DNA from: Kineosporia succinea
Lineage (GTDB): Bacteria > Actinomycetota > Actinomycetes > Actinomycetales > Kineosporiaceae
NCBI RefSeq assembly: GCF_030811555.1
Contig: NZ_JAUSQZ010000001.1
Coordinates: 1,736,001-1,800,000, forward strand
Length of the DNA stretch: 64,000 nt
Direction: 5' to 3'
The notes beneath the pieces were generated by a model. That model saw nothing but the letters and a program-made list of their open reading frames with translations. It was not told the origin of the DNA and did not search any database. A program made the position numbers and the translations under genes. Of the stretch, positions 33,314 through 42,458 are shown piece by piece. How positions within the stretch are numbered: the first letter of the stretch is position 1; each line of letters begins with the position of its first letter.

Positions 33314-34675
33314 TCAGAGCAGGACTTCCAGGATCAGGTCGCGCACGGCCGTGGCTTCGAACGATGCTGCTGCGACGGATGAGTCGGAGCAGAGCAGGAC
33401 CGGACCGTCCGAGGGATCCACCGCCGCACGACCGTGACTCCCGCGCACCGGTTTCGGGTCGAGCGGCACCACCCTCATCGCATAACGCAGCCCGCTGAAC
33501 TTCCGGGCCAGGGTCAGAGCAGCGCGGGCCTTCACGAAACGGTCGTCCGGATCCATGAACAGCTCGGCCGGGTCGTAACCGGGCTTGCGGTGGATCTCGA
33601 CACCCCGCGCGAAGTCGGGAGCCCGCGCGTCGTCGAGCCAGTAGTAGTAGGTGAACCACGACCGTTCGTCGGCCACCACCACCAGTTCACCGCTGCGCGC
33701 GTGGTCGAGCCCGTGCTCCTTCTTGCCGTCGGCGTCGAGCACCGTCTCCACTCCCGGCAGAGCGGTCAGCAGCTCCCGCACCCGGGGCACGTCACGAGGA
33801 TCGTTCACGTACACGTGTGCGATCTGGTGGTCCGAGACCGCGAACGCCCGCGAGGTCCAGGGGTCGAGATACTCCATACCCGCCTGGGTGTAGACCTCGA
33901 GCAGCCCTTCTCGCCGCAGCAGGCGGTTGACGTCGACCGGCCGGTCGACCTCGGTGATGCCGTACTCCGAGAGCACGACCACCGTGTAACCGATACCCCG
34001 GGCACAGGCGATGAGATCACCCGCCACCGCGTCGATCTCTTGCGCCGCGGCCACCGCCTGCGGGCTGTGCGGGCCGAACCTCTGCAGGTCGTAGTCGAGA
34101 TGAGGCAGGTAACAGAGTGCCAGATCTGGTCTTTCGGTGCTGATCAGCCGGCGGGTCGCGTTCGCGATCCAGGCCGACGAGCGGATGGACGCGGTGGGCC
34201 CCCAGTAGGTGAACAGCGGGAAGGGGCCGAGCTCACCCGTGAGCCGGTCATGCAGTGACGGAGGCCGCGTGTAACAGTCGGCATCCTTCTTGCCGTCGGC
34301 GAAGTAGATGGGCCTCGGGGTGACGGTCCAGTCGGTGGTGGCGCCCATCGCGTACCACCAGCAGATGTTCGCCGCGGTCAGCCCGGGCCGGTGGTGACGC
34401 GCTGTCTCCCAGACCTTCTCGCTCTCGATCAGCCGATTGTGCTGACGCCACAGATAGACCTCGCCCTGATCACGGAAATACCAGCCGTTGCCGACAATTC
34501 CGTGGTCGGACGGGAGCTTGCCGGTGAGGTACGTGGCCTGGGCGCTGCACGTGACGGCGGGCAGCACGGTGCCCAGGTTCGCCACGAATCCGGTGGAGGC
34601 GACGCGCGGCATGTGCGCGAGCAGCCGCGGGGTCAGACCCACGACATTGATCACGAGCACCGGGTTCTTCGTCAT
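33314..34675 (-). CDS. Alkaline phosphatase-superfamily phosphodiesterase of the ebo operon
   Basis: 453 aa, cytosolic (no signal peptide). Nucleotide pyrophosphatase/phosphodiesterase fold: first metal site VINVVGLTPRLL, nucleophile Thr in PAVTCSAQATYLTG, HLDYDLQRFGP and LSEYGITEVD metal ligands, and a late SGELVVVADERSWF region. It is the last gene of the operon and overlaps the EboE gene by ATGA. In other bacteria a phosphodiesterase of this type travels with ebo genes; its substrate is not known, but a phosphorylated or nucleotide-linked metabolite fits the neighbours. Confidence 0.8.
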   Translation of the reverse strand: MTKNPVLVINVVGLTPRLLAHMPRVASTGFVANLGTVLPAVTCSAQATYLTGKLPSDHGIVGNGWYFRDQGEVYLWRQHNRLIESEKVWETARHHRPGLTAANICWWYAMGATTDWTVTPRPIYFADGKKDADCYTRPPSLHDRLTGELGPFPLFTYWGPTASIRSSAWIANATRRLISTERPDLALCYLPHLDYDLQRFGPHSPQAVAAAQEIDAVAGDLIACARGIGYTVVVLSEYGITEVDRPVDVNRLLRREGLLEVYTQAGMEYLDPWTSRAFAVSDHQIAHVYVNDPRDVPRVRELLTALPGVETVLDADGKKEHGLDHARSGELVVVADERSWFTYYYWLDDARAPDFARGVEIHRKPGYDPAELFMDPDDRFVKARAALTLARKFSGLRYAMRVVPLDPKPVRGSHGRAAVDPSDGPVLLCSDSSVAAASFEATAVRDLILEVLL

Positions 34676-35787
34676 CGGATCGGCTCCAGGCCCAGGGCGG
34701 CGAGTTGGGTGGCGGTCCAGTTGAGCTCCCCGGCAATGCCTTTCACCAGATCATGCGTCGATTGCGGACGTTGTGGCCCGGGGAGCACTGACCACGTGTA
34801 GGTCTCGACGTCGAGGTGGGTGGTGCGCGCCCGCTCCTCGCCGACCAGGTACCTCAGCGTGTTCACCAGCTCGGGCTGCGTGGTGTTCACCGTCTGGTCG
34901 AGCGGGAGGTGGAAGTGCACCCGCCATTCCTGTTCCGCGTCGAACGACTTCACCGTGGCGATGTCGAGATCATCTTCGCCGTAGCCGTCTTGCTGGCGGA
35001 TCTGGTGCATGAACCGCGGCTCGGCGAACTCCCCCAGCCATTCGCGCTCGTCTCCGTTGACCCGCAGCGCGTTCGAGACCTGGGCCTTGTAGATCGACAC
35101 CTCCCCCAGGTCGGGAACGTCCTCGAACTGGGTGGCCAGGTGACACGCGTCCAGGCACATCCCGATCCACCCGGGAACCCCCAGCCGCGAGACCGCGGCG
35201 ACCCCGGCGCCCATCGTCTCGACCACGCACCCGGGTTCCGGCTCGACGGCCAGCCGCACCGGGCGCCCGTACTCCCCCGCCAGCGCCTGCAGTTCGGTCG
35301 CGACGCCCAGCATCGCGGCGTCGGCGGGCGCCGTGCCGTCGGGAAACCGGGTGCGCCAGCCGAAGGGCAGCGTGGAGATGCTGCCGGAGAGCGCGTCGCC
35401 GGGCAGCAGCTGGTGCAGGATCGAGGCCAGATCGAGCGTGTAGTCGAGCCGCTCGCGCTTCAGCCAGTCGGGCCGGTAGACGGCACCTTTCACCACCTCG
35501 GCCTGGAAGGCCCGGTAGGGGAAGCCGTTGAGCGTGACGACCTCGAGCTGCTCGGCCCGGAGGGTACGCCACAGCAGATCGAGCGCCTTGCGGTCTTGCG
35601 CCAGGTGCCGGGCCGCCGGCGCGGGCAGCCACAGCCCCACCCCCAGCAGCGGCCAGCCCAGGCTGCGCCGCACCGGCCCGGCGTACTGATGCAACTGCGC
35701 CAGGATGCCCTCGAGGTCTTCGGCGGGATGCATGTTGGTGCAGTACGACAGGTGGATCACACTGCCGTCAGGATGCCGGAACCGCAT
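34672..35787 (-). CDS. eboE: EboE-like TIM-barrel metabolite-traffic protein
   Basis: 371 aa, xylose-isomerase-like TIM barrel of the EboE family. Typical stretches are HLSYCTNMHPAEDLEGI near the N-terminus, VVTLNGFPYRAFQ, LAVEPEPGCVVET (metal Glu) and MCLDACHLATQFED (metal Asp/His), with HFHLPLDQT near the end. The role in the ebo system (export of an aromatic or prenylated metabolite to the periplasm, first seen with scytonemin in cyanobacteria) is known only genetically. It overlaps the TatD gene by one base (TGATG) and the next gene by four. Confidence 0.85.
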   Translation of the reverse strand: MRFRHPDGSVIHLSYCTNMHPAEDLEGILAQLHQYAGPVRRSLGWPLLGVGLWLPAPAARHLAQDRKALDLLWRTLRAEQLEVVTLNGFPYRAFQAEVVKGAVYRPDWLKRERLDYTLDLASILHQLLPGDALSGSISTLPFGWRTRFPDGTAPADAAMLGVATELQALAGEYGRPVRLAVEPEPGCVVETMGAGVAAVSRLGVPGWIGMCLDACHLATQFEDVPDLGEVSIYKAQVSNALRVNGDEREWLGEFAEPRFMHQIRQQDGYGEDDLDIATVKSFDAEQEWRVHFHLPLDQTVNTTQPELVNTLRYLVGEERARTTHLDVETYTWSVLPGPQRPQSTHDLVKGIAGELNWTATQLAALGLEPIR

Positions 35788-36641
35788 CAGCTTCGCTCCC
35801 CCCGAAGGATCGAATTGCCTTGCGAAAGATCATCTCTCAACGGCGGCGTCAGGTCCAATCGGTCGCTCTGACCGAAGAACTCGACCGGGTTGCCCCAGAC
35901 CACGCCCTCCACCTCGGCGTGACTGAACCCCGCCGCCAGCAGGGCCTGCGCGGTCTTGGCGACCTTGAGCGGATCGCTGCGGCCCCAGTCGGCGGCGGAG
36001 TTCACGATGATCCGCGCCAGACCGAGCTCCTTGGCCACGAGCACCATGCGGCGTTCGTCCATCTTGGTGTCGGGGTAGATCGAGAAGCCGGCCCAGAAAC
36101 CGTTCTCGACCACCAGCCGGGCCGTCAGCTCGTTGTTGTGGTCGATCAGCACCCGTTCCGGTGCGAGGCCCGACTCCTTCACCACGTCGAGCGTGCGGCG
36201 CGTGCCGGCCAGCTTGTCGCGGTGCGGCGTGTGCACCAGCACCGGCAGGTCGAACTCGAGAGCCAGCTCCAGGTGCCGGGCGAGCAGCTCGTCCTCGGCC
36301 GGGGTGATCGAGTCGTACCCGGTCTCCCCCACACCCACCACGCCGTCCTTGGCCAGGTACCGCGGCAGCAGGTCCATCACCTCGGCCCGGAACGACGGGT
36401 CGTTGGCCTCTTTCGGGTTCAACGCGATCGTGCAGTGGTGCGCGATGCCGAACTGCGCGGCCCGGTAGCGTTCCCAGCCGATCAGCGCGTTGAAATAGTC
36501 CACGAACGACCCGGCGCCCGACCGGGGCTGGCCGAGCCAGAACGCGGGCTCCACCAGAGCGGTGACCCCCGACGCGGCCATCGCCTCGTAGTCGTCGGTG
36601 GTGCGCGACGTCATGTGGATGTGGGGCTCGAAGATCCTCAT
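35787..36641 (-). CDS. eboB: TatD-like metal hydrolase (EboB type)
   Basis: 284 aa TIM-barrel hydrolase. Metal ligands: FEPHIHMTSR (HxH near residue 6), GETGYDS (Glu about 103), LVHTPHRDKL and DHNNELTA (His), and the final Asp in NSAADWG. It is probably not a DNase here: within ebo operons this TatD relative belongs to the metabolite pathway. It lies 1 bp after the EboA gene and overlaps EboE by 1 bp. Confidence 0.82.
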   Translation of the reverse strand: MRIFEPHIHMTSRTTDDYEAMAASGVTALVEPAFWLGQPRSGAGSFVDYFNALIGWERYRAAQFGIAHHCTIALNPKEANDPSFRAEVMDLLPRYLAKDGVVGVGETGYDSITPAEDELLARHLELALEFDLPVLVHTPHRDKLAGTRRTLDVVKESGLAPERVLIDHNNELTARLVVENGFWAGFSIYPDTKMDERRMVLVAKELGLARIIVNSAADWGRSDPLKVAKTAQALLAAGFSHAEVEGVVWGNPVEFFGQSDRLDLTPPLRDDLSQGNSILRGERS

Positions 36642-36642
36642 G

Positions 36643-37254
36643 TCAGCCTCTTCCTGCGAGGGCCTGCGCCGCCGCCCTTCGCCGTTCCGGGTCGTCGGCC
36701 GTGAGCTGCCGCTCGATCTGGGCGATCTCGACGTCCGGCGGATAACGGTCGATCACGCCCCAGAGCTGGGGTGCCACGTCGCGGCCGGCCACGATCCGCT
36801 CCAGCGCGAACCCGGCCACCATCTTCGAGGTGCGGGCGGTGGCGCGGGCCGTCAGCGCCGGCACCTCACTCAGGTCGATGCCCATGAACACGCACTTCAT
36901 GAGTACCTGGTCGACCTCGTCGTCACTCAGCCGCTCGACGACGGCAGCCGCGGCCGACGCCGTGACGAGCCGGGGATCGTTGCTGCGGAACGCGTCTCGG
37001 GCGAGTTCGAGCAGAGTGTCATCGACCCCGAGCACCGCGGCGGACGCGATCACGGCCCGGCGCTCGTGAACGTCACCGTAACGGTAGAGGCCGGGAAGCT
37101 CGCTGCGGTCGGGCAGGGCCCGCAGCAGTCGCGCCCGCACCTGCTCGTGCCCGGCGCCGACCTTGCGCGTGACCATGGGGAACAACCGGCGGATGCTGGC
37201 GGGATCGGCCTCGATCCGGACCAGTGACTCGCGAACCCAGACGTCCCCGTTCAC
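36643..37254 (-). CDS. eboA: EboA-domain protein
   Basis: 203 aa, all-helical and cytosolic. The EboA pattern is clear: FPMVTRKVGAGH, GDVHERRAVIASAAVLG, NDPRLVTASAAAAVVERLSD and MKCVFMGIDLSEVPAL. The start is GTG 37254 after GGGAGAC. A 34-bp gap separates it from the TIM-barrel gene upstream, and inside it a 13-codon ORF links the two by ATGA and GTGA overlaps, which may just pass ribosomes along. Biochemical role unknown. Confidence 0.85.
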   Translation of the reverse strand: MNGDVWVRESLVRIEADPASIRRLFPMVTRKVGAGHEQVRARLLRALPDRSELPGLYRYGDVHERRAVIASAAVLGVDDTLLELARDAFRSNDPRLVTASAAAAVVERLSDDEVDQVLMKCVFMGIDLSEVPALTARATARTSKMVAGFALERIVAGRDVAPQLWGVIDRYPPDVEIAQIERQLTADDPERRRAAAQALAGRG

Positions 37255-37288
37255 GCCCGGTCTCCCGACGCGTCCGTCATCGCTGCCC

Positions 37289-38140
37289 TCATGTGAAATC
37301 CTCTCGCGGACGAACGTGTTCGGCGTGACGGAGAAACTCGATCGCCCGCGGGACCGCCGTGTGCGCCGTGTGCGAGTGCCGCGACAGCTCGACCGCGACC
37401 AGCCCCTCGAAACCCTTCAGTGCCCTCATCACCGGCGGGAAGTCGACGTCACCCTCACCGAAGTTCAGGTGCTGGTGCACACCCCGGGGCATGTCGTCGA
37501 TCTGGACGTAGGTGAGGTTGTCACGCACCTGCTCGATCACCTCAGGGACCGGCCGCTTCTCGGTGACCAGACAGTGCCCGATGTCGAGCGTGAGCCCGAA
37601 CAGCGGGTGGCTCAGCTGCTCGTCCAGGGCGCGCCAGTCGTCGACCGACTCGATGTACATCCCCGGCTCCGGCTCGAAAGCCAGCTTCACACCCAGCGGT
37701 TCGGCCGTCATGAGCACGGCCTCACACCCCTGCAACACGCGGCGCCAGGCCAGCCCGGGCCCGACCGAGGGATGACGGGCGCCCGACCAGAAGGAGACCG
37801 CCTCGGCCCCCAGATCGTTCGCGACACGGGTGGCGATACGCAGGAACTCGACGCGCCGGTCGCGACCCTCGTCACTGAGCAGGGTGGGTTCGTGCTTGCG
37901 ACGGGGGTCCATGACGAACCGGCCGCCGGTCTCGACCACCACGGCCAGACCGAGATCACGCAGTCTGTCGGCGATCACGGCGACCTTGCGGGGCAGGTCC
38001 GGGCCGAACGGATCGAGGTGATGGTGATCGAGCGTCAGCCCGACCCCCTTGTAACCGTGGTCGGCGAGCAGGCTCAGCGCATCGTCGAGGCGGTGGTCGC
38101 CGAGACCGTTGGTGACGTAGGCGTACCGCAGGCCGGGCAC
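37289..38140 (-). CDS. Sugar phosphate isomerase/epimerase-like TIM barrel
   Basis: 283 aa AP-endonuclease-2/xylose-isomerase fold. N-terminal YAYVTNGLGDHRLDDALSLL, then FWSGARHPS, FEPEPGMYIE (metal Glu), TLDIGHCLVTE (Asp, His) and VAVELSRHSH (Glu near the end) give the expected metal site. It is distinct from EboE and may act on an inositol- or sugar-phosphate made by the first gene. GTG 38140 lies 1 bp after the prenyltransferase stop, so coupling is tight. Confidence 0.8.
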   Translation of the reverse strand: MPGLRYAYVTNGLGDHRLDDALSLLADHGYKGVGLTLDHHHLDPFGPDLPRKVAVIADRLRDLGLAVVVETGGRFVMDPRRKHEPTLLSDEGRDRRVEFLRIATRVANDLGAEAVSFWSGARHPSVGPGLAWRRVLQGCEAVLMTAEPLGVKLAFEPEPGMYIESVDDWRALDEQLSHPLFGLTLDIGHCLVTEKRPVPEVIEQVRDNLTYVQIDDMPRGVHQHLNFGEGDVDFPPVMRALKGFEGLVAVELSRHSHTAHTAVPRAIEFLRHAEHVRPREDFT

Positions 38141-38141
38141 G

Positions 38142-38987
38142 TCAGGTCACCCGCCGGCGGGCCGCGAGCGTGCGCGCGCCCTGCCAGAGAGCCAGCAGCG
38201 CGACGGACGTGACCGGTTTCCGGTGCGCCGCGATGAGCGCACTCTGCAGCGGAATCATGCCCAGAACCCCCGTTTTCACGATCTTCTGCACGTGCTGAGG
38301 TGTCGGGTCCGTGGCCGCCGTCAGGGAGGCCCGCACCGACGGCACCAGATACGTCCCGGTGGCGACGGCTGTCACCAGTGCATTCCGGCCCGGGGCGCAG
38401 GCGGTGACGGCCGCCGCCACCATCGCGGTGACGGCGGCCGAGACCTGGCCCACGGCCGGGTCTGCGCCCTTCACCTCGTGCCGGCTGACCTGCGTGATCG
38501 CGTAGGTGTGAGCGGCCACCAGCGCGGCCGGCCACACCGCGGCCCGCACGCTCGGGCTGCCGCGTTGCACGTCGAGGAACCGGCAGAGGGCCATCGTCGC
38601 CGGACCGGCCGGGGTGTCCTTGGCGGCGAAGTCGTAGGCGATCACGGCGCTCGAGGTGGCCAGCGACCAGGCCACCCCCCGACGGCCCGATCCCCACCAG
38701 GCCACGACCAGGTCCGCCGCCAGGAGTCCGGTGCCCACGGCGAGGGCCTTCCCCGGCGAGATGCGCCCGGAGGGGATGGGACGCCCGGGGCGCTCCACCG
38801 CGTCGACGTGCCGGTCCGCGTAGTCGTTGAGGGCCATCCCGGCCATATAGGTCAGCGCCGACGACAAGGCCGCCGACGCCGTCGGCCGGACCACCCCCGC
38901 GCGACCACCGGCCGCAGCCCCGAGCAGCGCGTCACCCGGCGCACTCAGCACCGCCGGGAGCCGCACCAGGTCGGCGTAGACGTTCAC
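38142..38987 (-). CDS. eboC: UbiA-family prenyltransferase (EboC type)
   Basis: 281 aa integral membrane protein with seven to nine helices. The prenyl-diphosphate site NDYADRHVDAVERPGRPIPSG starts near residue 54 and matches the N-D-x-x-D and R-P-x-R-P-I-P-S-G motifs. The second Asp-rich motif is weaker (YDFAAKDTPAG, about 117). It probably transfers a polyprenyl chain onto a small polar acceptor, perhaps an inositol derivative here. It overlaps the inositol-phosphate synthase gene by ATGA. Confidence 0.85.
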   Translation of the reverse strand: MNVYADLVRLPAVLSAPGDALLGAAAGGRAGVVRPTASAALSSALTYMAGMALNDYADRHVDAVERPGRPIPSGRISPGKALAVGTGLLAADLVVAWWGSGRRGVAWSLATSSAVIAYDFAAKDTPAGPATMALCRFLDVQRGSPSVRAAVWPAALVAAHTYAITQVSRHEVKGADPAVGQVSAAVTAMVAAAVTACAPGRNALVTAVATGTYLVPSVRASLTAATDPTPQHVQKIVKTGVLGMIPLQSALIAAHRKPVTSVALLALWQGARTLAARRRVT

Positions 38988-40294
38988 GCCTCACCGATGC
39001 CCCGGGCGTCGAGGCTCGTGACCGGAGCACCCACCCAGCCCGTTCCCTCGCCCCGCCCGGCCACCCCGTCGACCCGCACCGGCGCGCCCAGGCCCGCCAC
39101 CGCGTCCATACGCCGGGCCACCTTCGAACGCCCGGGACGAACCGTGGACGGCACCGCGACCACCGGCGCCAGGTCGCGCAGCCCCTGCGCCCAGGCCACC
39201 AGGCGCCGGAACTGGCGGTCGAGCCGGTGCTCGTCGCTGCCCAGCGGATCCTTGAAGAAGAAGCCCAGTTCGTCGAGCGCCCCGACGCGGCCCACCGATC
39301 GCGCCCGGGCCGTCAGCCGGGCCAGGTCGATCACCAGCGGCGCGGCCAGCGTCGAGTCGCAGCCCTGCCAGGTGATCTGCATGGTCATCGGCGTGCCCAG
39401 GAAACCGGTGAAACGCACCTGGTTCCAGGCGGTCTTCCACTCCCCCATATCTTCGACGTAGTCGATGTGCACCGGCGCCACCACGTCTTCACCCAGCGTC
39501 TCGCGCACCGAGCGGGCCTTGGAGGCGAGCTTGGCCGCGGCCCGGTCGGGATCGGCCAGCACCCGCCCGTCACCGCCGCCGAGCAGGTTCAGGCCCGCCC
39601 ACGACGTCACGGTCAGGTTCCGGCTGCCGAACATCGAGGCCAGGGCCGTCTTCACCAGGGTCTCGCCGGTCTTGCCGTCGCGCCCCGCGTAGACCGTGCC
39701 GCGGTCGAGGGCCAGCTGGTGCAGGGCCGGGACCGCCGCCCCGGTGGACGGGGTGAAGTCGACGAACGGCAGCCCGGCGTCCAGTGCGGCGTAGGCGTAG
39801 AGGGCGCTGGCGGGCAGAGGGTCTTCACCGGCATCGAGGGCGGAGTCCAGCTCGGCGAGCGTGCCACCGAACGGAGCCGAAAGAGGCTCGGTGGAAGCGA
39901 TGTTCAGCACCACGACGGTCTCGAGGTGATGCTGATAACTGAAAGAGCGCAGGTCTCGCTGGATCTGCTCGATCCCCGGGCGACCGCCGCCCCGCACCCC
40001 CGGCTGCACCCGCGTGTCCGCCGCCTCGAGGTCGGCCCGCACCAGCGACAGCACGTTCGCGGGAAGCACCCCGGCCCGCGCGAGCCCGGCCGCCCGCTCG
40101 GCCAGCGGCACCTCGCTCACGTCGTGCCCGCCGACCACCAGGTCACCCGGATCGGGCAGGCCCACGTCCGCGAATTCGGGCAGCGCCGTGACCATTCCGG
40201 TGGTCGACGCATTCGTCGGCAGCAGCGCGAGCCCCGCCGTCACGGTGGTTCCGATGGACCCTCGGGCCCCGACCAGCCACAGCCCGACAGCCAT
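38984..40294 (-). CDS. Myo-inositol-1-phosphate synthase family protein, first ebo-operon gene
   Basis: 436 aa. It converts glucose-6-phosphate to inositol-phosphate with NAD in characterised relatives. The N-terminal Rossmann motif is GLWLVGARGSIGTTV, and later family blocks are VVLNIASTEP, PFVDFTPSTGAAVPAL, GKTGETLVKTALASMF and LNLLGGGDGRVL. The active-site lysine region is present (KTGETLVKT). The start at ATG 40294 uses GGGGAGG 8 bp upstream; the GTG at 40303 would sit on that site. In cyanobacterial ebo clusters this position is held by a dehydroquinate-synthase-like EboD. Confidence 0.85.
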   Translation of the reverse strand: MAVGLWLVGARGSIGTTVTAGLALLPTNASTTGMVTALPEFADVGLPDPGDLVVGGHDVSEVPLAERAAGLARAGVLPANVLSLVRADLEAADTRVQPGVRGGGRPGIEQIQRDLRSFSYQHHLETVVVLNIASTEPLSAPFGGTLAELDSALDAGEDPLPASALYAYAALDAGLPFVDFTPSTGAAVPALHQLALDRGTVYAGRDGKTGETLVKTALASMFGSRNLTVTSWAGLNLLGGGDGRVLADPDRAAAKLASKARSVRETLGEDVVAPVHIDYVEDMGEWKTAWNQVRFTGFLGTPMTMQITWQGCDSTLAAPLVIDLARLTARARSVGRVGALDELGFFFKDPLGSDEHRLDRQFRRLVAWAQGLRDLAPVVAVPSTVRPGRSKVARRMDAVAGLGAPVRVDGVAGRGEGTGWVGAPVTSLDARGIGEA

Positions 40295-40428
40295 TGTCGG
40301 CACCTCCCCGGCACGCGCACCGGGTCACCTGCGACGCCGATGTCCGTTCCAAAAGGTAACAAGCCGGACGATGCGTGACAACACCTCGTGTCACAGAATC
40401 ACTGCAGCGGGTAATTCTTTGTGCAGAG

Positions 40429-42396
40429 TCAGGCCAAAGATCGACCGCCCTCGGGACGAAGTAGGGCCAGGAACGGCGTGAGCGAGTCCGGGTCGGCCAG
40501 CGCGTCACGGCTCACGGCCTGCTCGACCGGCACCCCGCTCAGGATCCGCTTCACCGGAACCTCGCACTTCTTGCCGTTGAGCGTGCGCGGCACGGCCGGG
40601 ATCGCGATGAACCGGTCCGGCACGTGCCTCGGGGACAACTGGGACCGGAGCATCGTCCGCAGAGGTGCCTCCACGTCCGCCATCGAAACCCCCTCGTGCA
40701 GAACGAGGAAGCACAGCAGCTCGTCGGCGTCGATCACCAGCGAGTCGGCCACGCCGGCCAAGGACTCCACCACGGAGTAGAACTCGGCCGTGCCCATGCG
40801 CACCCCGCCGCGATTGAGCGTGGAGTCACTGCGCCCGTAGATCACGAACGACCCGCGCGGCGTGGCCCGCACCCAGTCGCCGTGCCGCCACAGCCCCGGA
40901 TAGGTCTCGAAATAGGCTTCGCGCAGGCGGGTTCCGTCGGGGTCGTTCCAGAAGGCCACCGGCATCGAGGGCATCGGCTGCCCGATGACGAGCTCCCCGA
41001 CGCGGTCGATGAGGTCGCGTCCCGCCTCGTCGAGCGAGTGCACGTCGGCACCCAGTGACGCGCACGACAGTTCACCCAGCCAGATCGGCACGGTGGGTGC
41101 GCCGGTGAGAAAGGCGGTGCAGACGTCGGTTCCGCCGGACACCGAGCAGATGCGCACGTGCTCGCCGACGGCCGAGCCGATCCAGCGGAAGTTCTCGGGC
41201 GACAACGGCGATCCGGTGGAGCCGAGGGACTCCATCGCGCTGAGGTCGAACTGCTCACCAGGCCTCAGACCGGAACGCGAGGCCGCCTGCACGAACGGCG
41301 CCGAGACCCCGAAGAGCTTGATGCGGTGCCGGGCCGCCAGTTCCCAGAGCCGGGACGCGTCGGGAAAGGCCGGGCTGCCGTCGTACAGCAGGATCGTGGA
41401 GCCGGCCAGCAGACCGCCGACGAGGAAGTTCCACATCATCCAGCCGGTGGTGGTGAACCAGAAGAGCACGTCGCCCGGGCGCAGGTCGTGCTGCAGCCGC
41501 AGGGTTTTCAGCTGCTCGAGCAGGATGCCCCCGTGGCCCTGCACGATGCCCTTGGGCAGGCCGGTGGTGCCGGACGAGTAGAGCACCCACAGCGGATGGT
41601 CGAACGGCACCGGTTCGAAGGCCAGTTCGCCGGGCCGGGCGGTGAACTCGGCCCAGCTGATCTCACCGGCCCGAGGCCGGGAGCCGGGATCGAGGTAGGG
41701 CAGGATCACCGTGCGGGTCAGCGAGGGCATCGACTCACGCAGGGCGGTCACGGTGTCACGGATGCTGAAACGCTTGCCGCCGTAGAGATATCCGTCGACG
41801 GCGAACAGCACCTTGGGCTCGATCTGGGCGAACCGGTCGGTGACGGCCCGGGCCCCGAAGTCGGGTGAGCAGCTCGACCAGATCGCGCCCAGCGAGGCGG
41901 TGGCCAGGAACAGCACCAGGGCCGCGATGCCGTTGGGAGCCAGGGCCACCACGCGGTCGCCGCGGCCGACACCGGCATCGACCAGGCCGGTGCGGGCGCG
42001 GCCGACCAGGTCACGCAGCCCGGCGTAGGTCAGCTGCTGCTCCAGGCCGTCTTCCCGGACGAAGATGACGGCCGCCCCGTCGTGGGACAGCGCATGCTCG
42101 GCGTAGTTCAGTGTTGCCCCGGGAAACCATTGCGCCCCGGGCATGCTCGCGTCGGCCAGGGGGCGCACCGGCTTCGCACCGAAGCGGACGCCGAGGAATT
42201 CTGCCGCCGCCGACCAGAAATCGCCGACATGCCGCACCGACCAGCGGTGCAACGCTGCGTAGTCCAGCGGATCGACGACGACCTCACGGTGATCGCCCAG
42301 CCACCGCCCGAATTCAGCGATCTGGCTCCGCGCCGCCCGTTCGGCATCGGGATGCCACAGGATTTCAGCCGAACTGCTGTCTGGGTGCACTGTCAT
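40429..42396 (-). CDS. Acetoacetate-CoA ligase
   Basis: Adenylate-forming enzyme of 655 aa that activates acetoacetate with CoA and ATP. Length and sequence order fit the long acetoacetyl-CoA synthetase group: N-terminal HRWSVRHVGDFWSAAAEFLGV and DASMPGAQWFPGATLNYAEH, phosphate loop LYSSGTTGLPKGIVQ, and the C-terminal hinge YGRSDSTLNRGGVRMGTAE with the late lysine in NGKKCEVPVKRIL. The ATG at 42396 (residue 11 of the longer frame) is preferred. It lies 134 bp upstream of the ebo operon on the same strand, and whether they are cotranscribed is unclear. Confidence 0.9.
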   Translation of the reverse strand: MTVHPDSSSAEILWHPDAERAARSQIAEFGRWLGDHREVVVDPLDYAALHRWSVRHVGDFWSAAAEFLGVRFGAKPVRPLADASMPGAQWFPGATLNYAEHALSHDGAAVIFVREDGLEQQLTYAGLRDLVGRARTGLVDAGVGRGDRVVALAPNGIAALVLFLATASLGAIWSSCSPDFGARAVTDRFAQIEPKVLFAVDGYLYGGKRFSIRDTVTALRESMPSLTRTVILPYLDPGSRPRAGEISWAEFTARPGELAFEPVPFDHPLWVLYSSGTTGLPKGIVQGHGGILLEQLKTLRLQHDLRPGDVLFWFTTTGWMMWNFLVGGLLAGSTILLYDGSPAFPDASRLWELAARHRIKLFGVSAPFVQAASRSGLRPGEQFDLSAMESLGSTGSPLSPENFRWIGSAVGEHVRICSVSGGTDVCTAFLTGAPTVPIWLGELSCASLGADVHSLDEAGRDLIDRVGELVIGQPMPSMPVAFWNDPDGTRLREAYFETYPGLWRHGDWVRATPRGSFVIYGRSDSTLNRGGVRMGTAEFYSVVESLAGVADSLVIDADELLCFLVLHEGVSMADVEAPLRTMLRSQLSPRHVPDRFIAIPAVPRTLNGKKCEVPVKRILSGVPVEQAVSRDALADPDSLTPFLALLRPEGGRSLA

Positions 42397-42458
42397 CGCC
42401 ACAAGCCCCTTCGCCCACGGATGCACTCAACTCTATGCGCCCCTAGACTCCGGGCGAT

